Shown: one piece after another, positions 18,401 through 20,801 of the stretch
How the letters are laid out: each line of letters opens with the position of its first letter
How positions within the stretch are numbered: position 1 is the stretch's first letter
Assembly: GCA_946481205.1 (NCBI GenBank)
Contig: CAMLNB010000034.1
Coordinates: 1 to 20,858, forward strand
Direction of reading: 5' to 3'
DNA length: 20,858 nucleotides
Origin: an uncultured Kangiella sp.
GTDB lineage: Bacteria > Pseudomonadota > Gammaproteobacteria > Enterobacterales > DSM-103792
Program-made: the position numbers and the translations under genes
The notes under the pieces: generated by a model
The model's database searches: none
What the model was told of the DNA's origin: nothing
What the model saw: only the letters and a program-made list of their open reading frames with translations

Positions 18401-19915
18401 GACCGAAAAGTCGACGTGGGCAATACCGACGTCATCTTTTGGTACCGCTTTGATCGTGACCGTATCGCCGACATAGCCCACTTGCGGCGCCTGCAAAATG
18501 ATCTCTGGCGCTGCATCCAGAGCGGCGACTGGCAGCCTCGCCTCAGTGCCGTTGAAGCGAGCGATGAGAACCACCGGCGCCTCGGTGCTGACTGCTGCAT
18601 GCGCGGTCAGGCGACTGACACCGTCGGCTACCAGCACGCGGCGCGCCAGCTCAGGAATCTGCAGACTCAGCTGACTGTAATTGGTCAACGGTGCGTAGCT
18701 GCCGTCGTCAAACTCGGCCCACAAAGGCGGCAGCGCAAATGGCCGGTTCAGCGCCGGCAAGCGGAATGGCCTTGCCTCGGTAAAGCGCCCCGCCAAGCCG
18801 TTTTCAGTCGGCTCACCATCAGCGTAATGCAGGGCAACCAGGCGTTTGCTGTAGTTGACCGTAACCGGCACTTCCTGCATGGGTAAGCCGGGGTAGCGCA
18901 CCCGAATTTTTACAGCTTCCGTGCCGGTTTCCGCCACGGGATACACAATGCCGCCTGCACTGACGTTGACCAACGAGGGATGTGTGGACTCATAACTGAC
19001 CGCACTACCAGCACCGGGCAGCGGTGTCAGGCCACGAAACTCGAATGTTACAGATGGAATGATCGTTGCGGCATCAAGCGGATGGGTCAGGGTCAGTCGC
19101 GACGGCGACACCGACAACGCCAGCACTTTCTCCTGAATATCGGAGCCGGTGAACATCAAACGGGAATAATTGCTGCGATTGCCTGACGCATCCACCGCAT
19201 ATGCGTCGATCAGCAGCAGGCCATCGTGCTGGATCTCGGCTGCACTCAGATTGCGCAGCAACGGCAACGCGAAGCTGAAAACATCGCTGCTGTCGCTGCG
19301 CGGATAGATGCGACGATGGCCACCGGAATCGGCAAAGGCCTGCGTCTTGGCTCGCTCAACCACCCCACCACTGGCGCGCAACACTGAGGCCTGTAGGCCC
19401 AGCACACTGACCGCGACATAGCTGATATCAGTGTCGTCTGTGGCGGTAAAGCGCAAGCTGACTTGTTGCGCGCCGCCATCACCGGCGATTCCCGTTTCAG
19501 CCAGTGCTAACGTTGGGGCTTGATTATCGGCTTGCAGGAATTCGCTATGTGATTGGGTGCTGCCGTCGGCGAGCTTTAGGGTTGCTGTCAGCGCTATCGG
19601 CGGTGGTGGCGCATCAATCAACGTATAAGCGCAAGCACTGGAATTGCCGTCAAGCGGGGAAAAATCCTGAATCGGAATGTTCTTTGTCTGTGTCGGCAGC
19701 ACAACGCTGGCTTCGACAACATTGGCGCATTCCGACAACTGCAAGGTAATTTCACTGCTGGCACTAAAGGCACGCAAAGGCGCAGACGAGCGAAAGTCGA
19801 CATCGGCTGCTTGCGCAACCAAAGGCAACATCGACACCGCCCACAACGCAGCTTGTCTGCCCAGGCCCACCAAGAAATTACCCCAATAGCACAACGCCAA
19901 AAGAAGGTACTTCAC
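1..19915 (-). CDS. Giant exported Ig-like / LVIVD propeller / Big_5 / TIG repeat protein (5' complete, C-terminus outside window)
   Basis: One frame stays open from the GTG at 19915 to base 1, at least 6,638 codons, and I read it through with no stop or frameshift. Order seen: signal peptide (1-37); a Cys-paired Ig-like domain (38-129); about 24 Ig-like modules (130-3025), including a Big_2-like one (264-356); a transition segment (3026-3145); then cycles of LVIVD-like propeller, Big_5-like and two TIG/IPT-like domains. Typical signatures are TDDSAVERVEFYAAGQLL (Ig), GLLTVDFSDPTAPRIVS (LVIVD) and SPDTGSVNGGQRVRIKGKGF (TIG). These families are known from secreted and surface proteins; an adhesin or scaffold role is inference. 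No enzyme motif was recognised. An in-frame TGA at 19921-19919 bars any start upstream of 19915. GTG at 19870 is a strong alternative: it gives a compact signal peptide and has a GGGG tract 10 nt upstream. It appears monocistronic in the window, with an 880-bp spacer behind it. Confidence 0.93.
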   Translation of the reverse strand, partial: MKYLLLALCYWGNFLVGLGRQAALWAVSMLPLVAQAADVDFRSSAPLRAFSASSEITLQLSECANVVEASVVLPTQTKNIPIQDFSPLDGNSSACAYTLIDAPPPPIALTATLKLADGSTQSHSEFLQADNQAPTLALAETGIAGDGGAQQVSLRFTATDDTDISYVAVSVLGLQASVLRASGGVVERAKTQAFADSGGHRRIYPRSDSSDVFSFALPLLRNLSAAEIQHDGLLLIDAYAVDASGNRSNYSRLMFTGSDIQEKVLALSVSPSRLTLTHPLDAATIIPSVTFEFRGLTPLPGAGSAVSYESTHPSLVNVSAGGIVYPVAETGTEAVKIRVRYPGLPMQEVPVTVNYSKRLVALHYADGEPTENGLAGRFTEARPFRLPALNRPFALPPLWAEFDDGSYAPLTNYSQLSLQIPELARRVLVADGVSRLTAHAAVSTEAPVVLIARFNGTEARLPVAALDAAPEIILQAPQVGYVGDTVTIKAVPKDDVGIAHVDFSVNGQIVAAEVTAPYQLQLPLSEIMLNQRLQLAAIAQDGAGQRTSSAVTALQVVKANLQAVPAYDWEMPKHGDRFVEQTTFRIQLALDRGKPLEATPSGITYVEYFIDGNKVGESHFALRELRDVPGPGSQPEKHLFELWRFDARVPEISVGETSRSVYAKVHTSNNQANSAAQLIRIVGNEAPTPRIDSPDNLASVVEGQVVPVRVQVSDDALWFGTNVSLLADGQSVASRMVRDLERIGNSQLAVGTTTLNFDYRAPDNAVGRTILLQIQAEDSHGETALSEPVRIRIAGDQAPSVALSAPIDGSQYPAGQIIELRANATDDSAVERVEFYAAGQLLDIDRSAPYAASYQTPDAGGENQISLHAVAFDNKGQRGQSGTINITLGRDENAPVHNFVSPTITGTENGVPVAKIIENERFTLKIAGYDDVEAVGVTWTGVRFAAGVYSLTGLSTDKITFSKEELERVPGVFNGFSLARLVRAPAFSGNPNVSHDLYTVSAEAVDKAGNRTPKSLIVAVGADQAPTVTDARTDLPAYYAKDTVYLQLQAKDDHRVAAFRIEFSHGIATIVYDKDRGLLQGALAQAQVPLDLITAGQPNAARSIEATVYAIDDAGHQSAPVAVTIPVREDRVGPRTALLSPVTSVVLNPGQEYAWQWRAVDESGLEQVEILFNGNRVHRTDFSQGEKSRDGSFRAAAPAGSNLVVLIRARDRFDNVSELPFSFEMEPDAPPAISLRAPADSARYVEGEPVNVAASVTDDNGLVLVELVTRTGTGAEDKVSFSGSKLSELVAAGGYITATLPAPRFVEGERSVVLVRATDTAGQTTILDQTLVISRDNEAPRASMLKPDTELALMPGDVINISGDITDNIVVRSIAVELVQGSETLALPWEMLQRQDRMEEIREGQTGGLGSVVIGRIARTTFEGQVRLPDSFIDRAGQQFTLRVAAKDQGDNTGHSNGVTLRIRADEEAPVVRIQMPEDSLVERQPAPLAFALSDNLRLRSVRAYLVDGENLFSKADLSGKTFQLKESDDIELNWDAIGEIPETGKELTLVVEALDHAGNTGRATRLLKIQRDKAPVVRFVAARPHPDYPRGTLAALQFDIRDDYASREAMLRFSPLYTSLVGAGEERQVQVDAVTVDEDLTLPRSQIDYAEMRHPWQLLLDDRRLFAATNGKLQSHGIVSLSGRLHFQHEPGTAVRYRVNWMPADICVADGVEVSEYDSTGVPLPELLGKATRLEIVPLVTRNGVELESDVKAIVLESRSLSQMLRTADDKSNFAPLWHISVLLRDANAGTGLAHVSTTALRQSDAEAVTLHVPLVLPEQLGFAPTRIFVAATDWRSHERPALTVAILTELNTVADGSLPTLKLKQDLSGQVVVPASKHLIELTASDELGGLLSAQLRDPLANVIHELGTRFGEDSYKLPYEVPRDTSPGVLELSALITDRAGNKSSLPIQLRVGSNQRPELLLSSFTADKVITDPTRLAYGEFWVRQGATVKLGLDVSDDDGVKRIRLLRRLPDGGLSEPLFDRNYDYTCPQLPKRQVNDTASFEFRSAETEEYLLEAEDYYGQWQTRSLLIHPKLNVRPQVRITSPANGQPIVAGARYLELGSIAVDDREFAPGAAVRVFVDGKELARVRARSELAGGETAIANAWNAIYDTLQRQYGEEVAREVGRPSNPHRIMQTLVFDLPPTLTNDVEQLTILAQITDQEGETGTHSVVMNVVPDVIRPEIALVQPGLDYGPIEGSDLRMVTRAYDNVAVSEIAIYRAYGIRNTGRRTDFGSPVRVIRNIPAEDYQPITTLNIDTPDYEQILHVPTVHELRALFPPGELTPNSEFDVWIRLVARDARGNDRVRELALPVRIDQRPAIDILQPADGQTVVESSTLQVKVNAFDDIGIHSVRLRARRGDQIFYELSLRQPPFAFGIPLPADDGGDAPIVLEAEALDTYGEKTCRLANYCDPDSHIARESITLALKSDDPPSVALAKPLTGTTRLEGEYLQIVVNAADDLGIERVTLDVQGLIAGNRVLSDDSYPYEFLVEIPYGQAGRDLTLRARATEKRASNPRTVTAPETVVVHVDKDIDPPTLVIQAPVADAAVAERLALPFQLAVTDNSRVQLTRVALYYDRNNDGELAGTEAISSQVLLRPPFAGAISVPTLAQLAAGSTELPSMLPLVFKAEAIDGAGNASSAIRVLRLVRNAPPVIDAIRVLDSRGNDMGSALSELTEGRSIVIEVRANDPERGVAAVELFERFGDTGTPRRLGGDSAAPYQFHLTVPKGKVGQKWAFLAQADDVDGYRSQLSAPRVFTIKADAPPTVRFVKPVANAAVIEGSSIEALIEAVDDLGPDGIDRVVVYINGRPAYSLTQPVSVSEGVFAQDTIYRAMIQPPPGVSGVVLQAVAYDKNGNSAATPELFVGQVEDTVVPRLRALGPADGDIVLAATPLKLRVAIEDIGSLARVHALLKRVDRATGAVLAQYQAELALLPDGNGTDQSRHYYVYEATVSDGSLLERGNGLAERVLIEYSAVTTKHTVTTSSVHEVGYAPAERRYFMPYGFADNFPNLPPPDQLAKSVIYSAITRFTGSSNGNNLLAAWSTATPLAQEPEFGIADGIGSRARTGLFIMQASEEFHRPGEVDYFIDSALLRGATELMSGTLSAIHNSGDLIVAGKAGRSSMSPCAGLSNCPNGEDPFISTLSSIINRDPESGGIHLDDLDGELLVYSMRNGDGQFGIAPRLVGRVPMSYPDVYGIARADNLALVANGHGGVQVVRVDNAEQPYKVGYIKPDGFVRDVAVKDGFALIAASHQGLVIADLNDPAMPIVASVDTTGIANHVWVAGNQVFVSDMNAADTPTRVHVINIADPYQPRLVRSIELTPARADYRGKGAYDALLAGNQLYLSHAVSDQEDRVVEALVDVIDLGDEVDQRRDPSTPILVHRGEDAAQHVVRQMTLARGDVQGAAGRSGLVTLRLPQFAVISHSPDRAADGVSTKLERITIQLNQAVDRNQDLAEYISVRQGDALVGENVTDLFVIGFAAECEGYEQCRELELRRKADRSLSANSQYHVAIRDGLRSSVGRTLQAIYRFSFNTSPAGDAAAPVITDVQPDSGPINGGTRIHVRGEHFDSEASVFVGGQRALVESFTPASVDGKDALLVVTPPNNAGPAAITVRNPNTLEDTLTGGFTYVDDLHIAFVSPAVVRVDQNGADDEVEIVGRGFRPGLTLRAWKTGQPDQVVETTIGRRLQLLSSERLRWKVADFGASYRGFVDLEVTDEQGRRAERTRALFYGRLVVNHRVEHEAPLDKDEIDDYLQALNDGRDLSRYVPTKDPRKLPPGRVVSLASDPALGMIYVLGTGIYEQPLVRPEEIKDEAFMRRYYAPSWISLLAYDRDRLNAYRLGEGDTHPLADAAPAHGLGYYNLPQDLVATQLSLAPAAVYVAARGFEFPYINSEHEGQSVVLAYERETRRPSEHSETLKDRHVRFTLPLPVTAPVTDFAVKDDLLFAATEQGLVVISIAEPMRPSVQRVLTETTVGSRRVSLQPETLDLIGSSLHLHSSKHERIVLDIGLPTMPSLSLGTRNRDNAVLSDGRQMAQAGERSDAQISELTSTGGLRLLGEYDAAGFAFAGTLTSYTGLGSLLAATKLPEIAGPQCTDAYGLLFDAAAPRDVQLLDTVKLNAGDCTVMKGRERTMTVGSQQVKLAEQSLLTQDGILLASFTDKSDKRLRLTLTDTLTADVVATQPYAGELAVALGRTLQVELSQPVQIRDGEDEGVYLARYLSLLEDDGTDVGVPVAASVSIDPAEPRRILINPEQDLQANSRYRVQLRDGNIGGRRTEGLPPYEFSFSTATAAGDSISIIAVPKRFVSTQGGEIEVLVRHGVGAEFLVANERATVISVSDAEAGQLYRLRVAANEAGPAQLLAIAANGTRASRLGAVYFVEPLSVASLSPDTGSVNGGQRVRIKGKGFRAGAGQIRVLFGGVDVVPEQLKVLDSETLDVLTPPGGLGKVDVTVMLADSQSATLSQAYEYLEPLQSRVRVGSRLRDAFMDPSGSYMIAAADKDGVLIFNLDASTYTGGDATNPLNPDDLLRPIDRNRDGIDDRIVGQYKLPAGYVALGVAGYFDRQLDRVVVTAAKLDAAGQPLAASARLFLLALSDLDLSQITLVRELPLPSSFARGIEVSNDLALLALGEAGVGVVDFYLHNKIYLSRTLALPNAQRALDVAIANSAAGTASLYLTVAGNFDFASNQLRDANAANTGGFYVLQNDTNNGLRIVGSLPTPASRIAISGHYALLAAGEAGLLTVDFSDPTAPRIVSRISNLGHVHDVAVQGDIAYLALGSRGVASIDISNPSSPLVLRGMQTANDAALDIVVATSYGAIGAGFTTTGSGIVQVNPDANLRIHGTEPRDGVLRPDAAGDYSVRLRFNKAIDLYAPNLSKFTAHSTTGSALPVEVRIVNNDAVLNFGRRSPVAAGESLRVTAAAGVASVKPLAGGQVIELYRLAREHRYSFVVAGGRREPMAIQSLQPRRVPRAQAQQLTVTVLGLPVGYQTLDAALSGLPLSVARVERSNEGSTTAVLYLNMPAVPAAGLYDLSLRVRHEGADTVASYRGAVLVHAPLAIHSVTPKWGPVTGSNTVVVRGEGFNPGSSVDVGTRAEIGPSPVLEVTVLSETEMQIRAPRGFPGKHPVVLRDSDGQSASLSAEQGYGYGMRALGATRAQNLAPRSLWIDQLTGTALTPGGFYSETEGLTLFRDLMLPESFLAATYSVQGVNEATLVGGVPSLSAVDRSELERYRERGILEGKLALDGTLTAEEQERYAAVKDADVPRSLDATDIEPVIEYENGIPRRRLYVATGSGGVARLNLDEQNGLQILSLTDAQYASAVRKQGNTLFHTLVSPQPYEDELKDCAHAPGSKPSTGPVGRLNYADPLDPIRTAPVATLRGANLIQHGDWLYAGGAMRGESWATALPNCSQRLDLTLASPRDFDSSELIGVQLAGSGQRQYSFDGNLRDVVFYGDYLFAALGQRGVEIRHLEGATAPVQLAIDASLQEGGGSATGLNLFGNILAVGTSTGVVLVDVSIPWQPVVLSAGNQEAGYFADAYRDRLYLAGGRAGLTTLQLPYSLVLHSSVTEAAYLAESEAIVLTFSEPMDLAQLSNGTFAYGATEQAIPVAVTALDDQDGFASRVELRFARSAGERYRLVVPTIANKRGTTLWRPYQLHLRAAAVGSLTPRIDRLSQASYVRGAQPSIRVHGANFRPEQQLSVAGQSVPFLFVSANEIVIAERALDALGVGLGAHDLRMTDGELNTVFAGGLLVAEPATETGWQLSPQSGAADGGYLATVTHDNAVFLPGSKVIFRSGDDEIRTELIDDGIYLRNLQDDVVDANTFQFRVPGIADVTAQSVYDVYIEIAGVEHAVGRFAYRLPNRSAITLPNYPPLQAGAQLQDQNTLFVGVRSGREPTSSNRFLLPYGVEIYDVAIPERPIRLAQVRTEAPVLGLARADNLLFAAADTAGLLVFDISDLRQPFALRALPYPGYHINDVALDAGSRTLAVVAYSDLGQGFVRFVDIDSDTLASPSGYRTLNFRDGDLRGRPLDAEWRNGALHVLFERDGQLHLAVFSSFGETPNYQVSALERALVTAAQWQQVSMAVLGGRVLVTVGGELLTYSTGDNGIQLESWQTLAADDSRIGGELTVNGGNLLVSTPTGTLGLTLRDFLVTSWRPSAGSELRVGTTAQAFLSALINTTPDNYAAHVQVSDGSGTAMPAEAYRLSARNTIEGGIIEVTPLQAPSDGVMAVTIGNGLRDISARHQLVQTETARFRVRDSQLLVQSAYRDSGTPQRRPYIHADGSETAVIIGAGFGSDASALAVWLGQTRIAESELLAVAENEIRLKVPALPFADSVTALTVRVDRDGNSAQLAGGLIVVPRLQLEQLNPPTGPPAGGNWVDIYGRGFTADTRITFGSQPVVDRQLISANRIRLRAPAGSFGEVAVFAETPLFPGEKAYANQRYFYTGSVTGSINLNANEPNPVAAIAVADQLLYAVTGGSYVVRDSAGNESQTLTTGKGQLIVADVSDPVAPRLLPRIEGPVEKPFHYELNLAGGFTAVSQDGNDLFVLGADRLYQFDVTLPAAPEYLTSHTLPSRGSALVLDRGVIYVAGEFGVQLYRI
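460..2199 (-). other. Super-repeat unit 5: propeller + Big_5-like + TIG + TIG
   Basis: The propeller (about 2199-1350) has GVEIYDVAIPERPIRLAQV, GLLVFDISDLRQPFALRALP and HINDVALDAGSRTLAVVAYS. The next domain (about 1349-1030, WRPSAGSELRVGTTAQAFLS onward) occupies the Big_5 slot but is the most diverged copy. The first TIG (about 1029-720) has a GSETAVIIGAGFGSDASAL core. The second (about 719-460) is canonical: LNPPTGPPAGGNWVDIYGRG, then FTADTRITFGSQPV. Confidence 0.75.
2200..4360 (-). other. Super-repeat unit 4: propeller with charged insert + Big_5 + TIG + Ig-like
   Basis: The propeller (about 4360-3140) contains an early charged insert (DRSELERYRERGILEGKLA, then LTAEEQERYAAVKDADVP) and blades RRLYVATGSGGVARLNLDE, YLFAALGQRGVEIRHLE and TGVVLVDVSIPWQPVVLSA. 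The Big_5-like domain (about 3139-2806) has AIVLTFSEPMDLAQL, the hallmark 'f.ePmd' strand. The TIG-like domain (about 2805-2536) has YVRGAQPSIRVHGANFRPEQ. A final Ig-like domain (SPQSGAADGGYLATVTHDN) closes the unit. Two Cys (ELKDC and ALPNC) lie within the propeller. Confidence 0.75.
4361..6387 (-). other. Super-repeat unit 3: propeller + Big_5 + TIG-like + TIG
   Basis: The propeller (about 6387-5290) has the best LVIVD blades of the window: GLLTVDFSDPTAPRIVSRIS and GVASIDISNPSSPLVLRGMQ, linked by DVAVQGDIAYLALGSR. It includes DRNRDGIDD at residue 4573, a thrombospondin-3/dockerin-like calcium-binding sequence. The Big_5-like domain (about 5288-4960) runs from TEPRDGVLRPDAAGDYSVRL through RFNKAIDLYAPNLSKF. 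Then come a TIG-like module (SLQPRRVPRAQAQQLTVTVL) and a clear TIG (SVTPKWGPVTGSNTVVVRGE, then GFNPGSSV). Confidence 0.78.
6388..8589 (-). other. Super-repeat unit 2: propeller + Big_5 + Ig + TIG
   Basis: The unit begins with a charged, helix-prone stretch (DKDEIDDYLQALNDGRDLSR) and then a propeller region (to about 7290) with VVSLASDPALGMIYVLGTG and GLVVISIAEPMRPSVQRVL. The Big_5-like domain (about 7288-6907) runs from VVATQPYAGELAVALGRTLQ to FSFSTATAAGD. A shorter Ig-like domain follows, opening IIAVPKRFVSTQGGEIEVLV. The clear TIG (about 6658-6388) has SPDTGSVNGGQRVRIKGKGF and TPPGGLGKVDVTVM. Two Cys about 30 residues apart lie at the end of the propeller (GPQC and AGDC). Confidence 0.75.
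8590..10480 (-). other. Super-repeat unit 1: LVIVD propeller + Big_5 + TIG + TIG-like
   Basis: Propeller (about 10480-9556): blades such as GGVQVVRVDNAEQPYKVGY, GLVIADLNDPAMPIVASVD and VHVINIADPYQPRLVRSIE match LVIVD repeats (PF08309). Big_5/SbsA-like Ig (9555-9167): it opens VISHSPDRAADGVS, has the strand ITIQLNQAVD and closes with YRFSFNTSP; it carries a CX5C (C3525, C3531). TIG (9166-8893): PVITDVQPDSGPINGGTRIH, then VRGEHFD, then TPPNNAGPAAITVRNP. The second TIG-like domain (8892-8590) has FVSPAVVRVDQNGADDEVEI, then VGRGFRPG. The order propeller, Big_5, TIG, TIG sets the template seen in units 2-5. Confidence 0.78.
10481..10842 (-). other. Transition segment between the Ig array and the propeller block
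   Basis: Residues about 3026-3145 (VGYAPAERRYFMPYGFADNF onward) are rich in Asn, Gly and aromatics and show neither the Ig spacing nor the propeller 'GL.V.D..DP..P' pattern. The segment contains GIADGIGSRARTGLFIMQ and an acidic, aromatic stretch around EEFHRPGEVDYFID. I do not recognise a family. It may be a linker domain or an irregular first blade of propeller 1. A CX5C pair (C3168, C3174) follows immediately downstream. Confidence 0.5.
12026..12061 (-). other. EF-hand-like calcium-binding loop inside an Ig module (residues 2619-2630)
   Basis: Residues 2619-2630 read DRNNDGELAGTE: Asp1, Asn3, Asp5, Gly6, Leu8 and Glu12 all fall at canonical EF-hand loop positions. It sits just after the strand LTRVALYY in the Ig module that starts at residue 2576. 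Calcium binding is inferred from the motif alone. Flanking helices are not evident, so a dockerin- or adhesin-style stand-alone loop is more likely than a full EF hand. Confidence 0.5.
18848..19126 (-). other. Big_2-like Ig domain (residues about 264-356)
   Basis: The segment starts with LALSVSPSRLTLTHP and contains YESTHPSLVNVSAGGIVYP followed by TGTEAVKIRVRYPG. This matches the Big_2 pattern: an opening strand, 'S..P.lv.V...G.v' and a closing 'aG.a.I.v.y' strand. It stands alone among modules of a different Ig type, so it is probably an independent insertion in the N-terminal array. Big_2 domains are common in bacterial surface adhesins of the intimin/invasin kind. Confidence 0.6.
19805..19915 (-). 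other. Sec signal peptide of the giant protein
   Basis: From GTG 19915 the N-terminus has a Lys at position 2, a hydrophobic run (YLLLALCYW), then a second hydrophobic run ending in LPLVAQAA before DVDF. The AQA-A stretch is a classical signal peptidase I site (cleavage after residue 36 or 37). If translation starts at GTG 19870 the leader becomes MGLGRQ plus one hydrophobic core plus AQAA, about 22 residues and more typical in length. There is no lipobox: LLALC lacks a small residue before Cys. The mature protein is therefore expected in the periplasm, the outer membrane or outside the cell. Confidence 0.75.
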
Positions 19916-19943
19916 ATGTCAGTGCAGCTCATCCTTGTCGGTG

Positions 19944-19949
19944 GTTATA
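19944..19949 (-). promoter_or_regulatory. Possible -10 box (TATAAC) for the giant gene
   Basis: On the minus strand AAAATATAACC gives a good -10 match, with transcription then expected about 20-30 nt before GTG 19915. No convincing -35 is seen at 16-18 bp spacing; the corresponding hexamer overlaps the right arm of the inverted repeat. An activator-dependent or alternative-sigma promoter would fit, but so would chance in an AT-rich patch. Confidence 0.25.
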
Positions 19950-19964
19950 TTTTGCATTGACATG

Positions 19965-19987
19965 GTTTGCTCATTCTGTGAGCAAAC
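19965..19987. promoter_or_regulatory. Perfect 9-bp inverted repeat upstream of the giant gene (candidate operator)
   Basis: Arms GTTTGCTCA (19965-19973) and TGAGCAAAC (19979-19987) are exact reverse complements with a 5-nt spacer (TTCTG). The dyad lies about 50-72 nt upstream of GTG 19915 and about 15 nt upstream of the candidate -10 box, where a transcription factor could act. As RNA it would form a 9-bp hairpin, but no T-run follows, so it is not a terminator. The regulator is unknown. Confidence 0.45.
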
Positions 19988-20661
19988 GGCCGGCATCATA
20001 CGGGGATTCTGTGCCGGCATGCAATTGCGAATTTGTTTCGTGCTCAATCGGTTTTCAGCTGGTTGCACACTGCTGCTTATCCACCGACGTGCGGTGTTGG
20101 TCAGTACCGATCCTTATGTATCGTTATGTACAGATACCTCGCTGATTTTTTGCTCTTCTTTGCCACACTCGCTTGGCGTGTTACCAAATTAGCGCGCATT
20201 AATAGATGTAGCGTTTCAGTCCTCTGCCTCAACACTACTTCTAGTGGTGTTCCTTCGCACTCTCCCTAGCTAGTCGCAATTCAGATCGTGCGGTAGCAAA
20301 ACAAAACCGGTGCGATGAGATCAGTTGATTCGTTGTGACTTGTACAATTAGATACAAGACTGGCTGTGTGGAACATGTTTCACAATTGGAATTTATTCTT
20401 CGAATGTCATAAGCAATTAACAAGAATGGGGAAATCGAATCGCGTCTATTGCTATGACACTGGAAGCCATCTGCGAGGTAATGGCAAGCACAGGATGTCG
20501 TATGGGGCGGGAACATTAGTAGCTCGCCGAATCCCTTCTACGCTGGAATCGTGCGGATCCCCAATTCCACGCCAATTCGAGTGGACGCGTTGACTTTACG
20601 CCTGCGGTAAATGATGGCTGGCAGCTCAGTATTTTTACTAAGCCTCGATTCGTGTGGTTCG

Positions 20662-20723
20662 CGTCGCTCGGCATGACTGTGATGCTCGGCCCGGGCTCGG
20701 TTTCGTAGCATGCGATGCCGACG
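20662..20723. repeat. Imperfect REP-like hairpin region
   Basis: Nested complementary arms CGTCG/CGACG (20662-20666 with 20719-20723) and GCATG/CATGC (20671-20675 with 20709-20713) surround the 8-bp palindrome GCCCGGGC (20689-20696). An interrupted GC-rich stem near a gene's 3' end resembles REP-type elements. Only one copy lies in the window, so repetitiveness cannot be shown. Confidence 0.22.
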
Positions 20724-20759
20724 AAGCTTCGCGTCCTGAATTCAGCATCAGCCTGCTTG

Positions 20760-20793
20760 AAAAGAAACTGCCCCGTTCGGGGCAGTTTCTTTT
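20760..20793 (-). terminator. Intrinsic terminator, probably bidirectional
   Basis: A perfect 15-bp stem pairs 20760-20774 with 20779-20793 around a 4-nt loop (GTTC), with a CTGCCCC/GGGGCAG core. The outer stem is A-rich on the left and T-rich on the right, giving a U-tract in either direction. It starts 8 nt past the stop codon of the upstream minus-strand gene, which it would terminate, thereby isolating the giant gene from upstream transcription. Confidence 0.88.
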
Positions 20794-20801
20794 GCATCAC
20801 T

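Larger units (their letters stand above)
10843..19528 (-). other. N-terminal array of about 24 Ig-like modules (residues about 130-3025)
   Basis: Modules of about 85-130 residues follow one another. Most open with a D-x-(A/P)-P signature: DNQAP at residue 130, DAAP 467, NEAP ~685, DQAP 796, DENAP 891, DQAP 1023, DAPP 1228, DNEAP 1336, DEEAP 1466, DKAP 1573, DQRP 2358, DDPP 2471, NAPP 2692, DAPP 2804. About 30 residues into many of them is a DDxG(I/V)xxV strand-turn, e.g. DDVGIAHVDF, DDNGLVLVEL, DDIGIHSVRL and DDLGIERVTL. Many close with 'A.D..G....S', and the best example (796-890) looks like Big_7. The modules are strongly diverged, so the array is old rather than freshly amplified. The stretch at about 1650-1850 is the least regular. 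Confidence 0.8.
19916..20759. other. Long intergenic spacer with no supported gene
   Basis: Short open frames exist on both strands, but none has a credible ribosome site, recognisable protein features or neighbour-like codon use. The middle (about 20270-20460) is visibly more AT-rich than its surroundings. Small structures seen: a direct repeat TTATGTA at 20114-20120 and 20124-20130 (10-bp period); a stem AACACTAC/GTGGTGTT at 20231-20251 with one G-T pair; an inverted repeat CTTGTA/TACAAG at 20339-20358 with an 8-nt spacer; and an imperfect hairpin at 20662-20723. A long 5' control region or the remains of a decayed gene are both possible. Confidence 0.5.

Noticed and set aside
19886..19906. 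Possible lipobox (LLALC) in the signal peptide
   Set aside because: Leu directly before Cys breaks the lipobox rule, and a good signal peptidase I site lies further on.
19957..19962. TTGACA on the plus strand, a consensus -35
   Set aside because: No -10 box at proper spacing, and no plus-strand gene follows.
19919..19963. 14-codon minus-strand frame (MSMQNITTDKDELH) ending just before GTG 19915
   Set aside because: Considered as a leader peptide; it has no ribosome site and overlaps the candidate -10 box, so it may not be transcribed in full.
20231..20251. Stem AACACTAC/GTGGTGTT considered as a terminator
   Set aside because: Short stem with a G-T pair and no T-run on either side.
20366..20593. 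75-codon plus-strand frame in the spacer
   Set aside because: No ribosome site, odd composition, no recognisable motif.
20516..20800. 94-codon minus-strand frame overlapping the terminator
   Set aside because: It begins within the terminator region and crosses both the hairpin stem and the REP-like element; composition looks non-coding.
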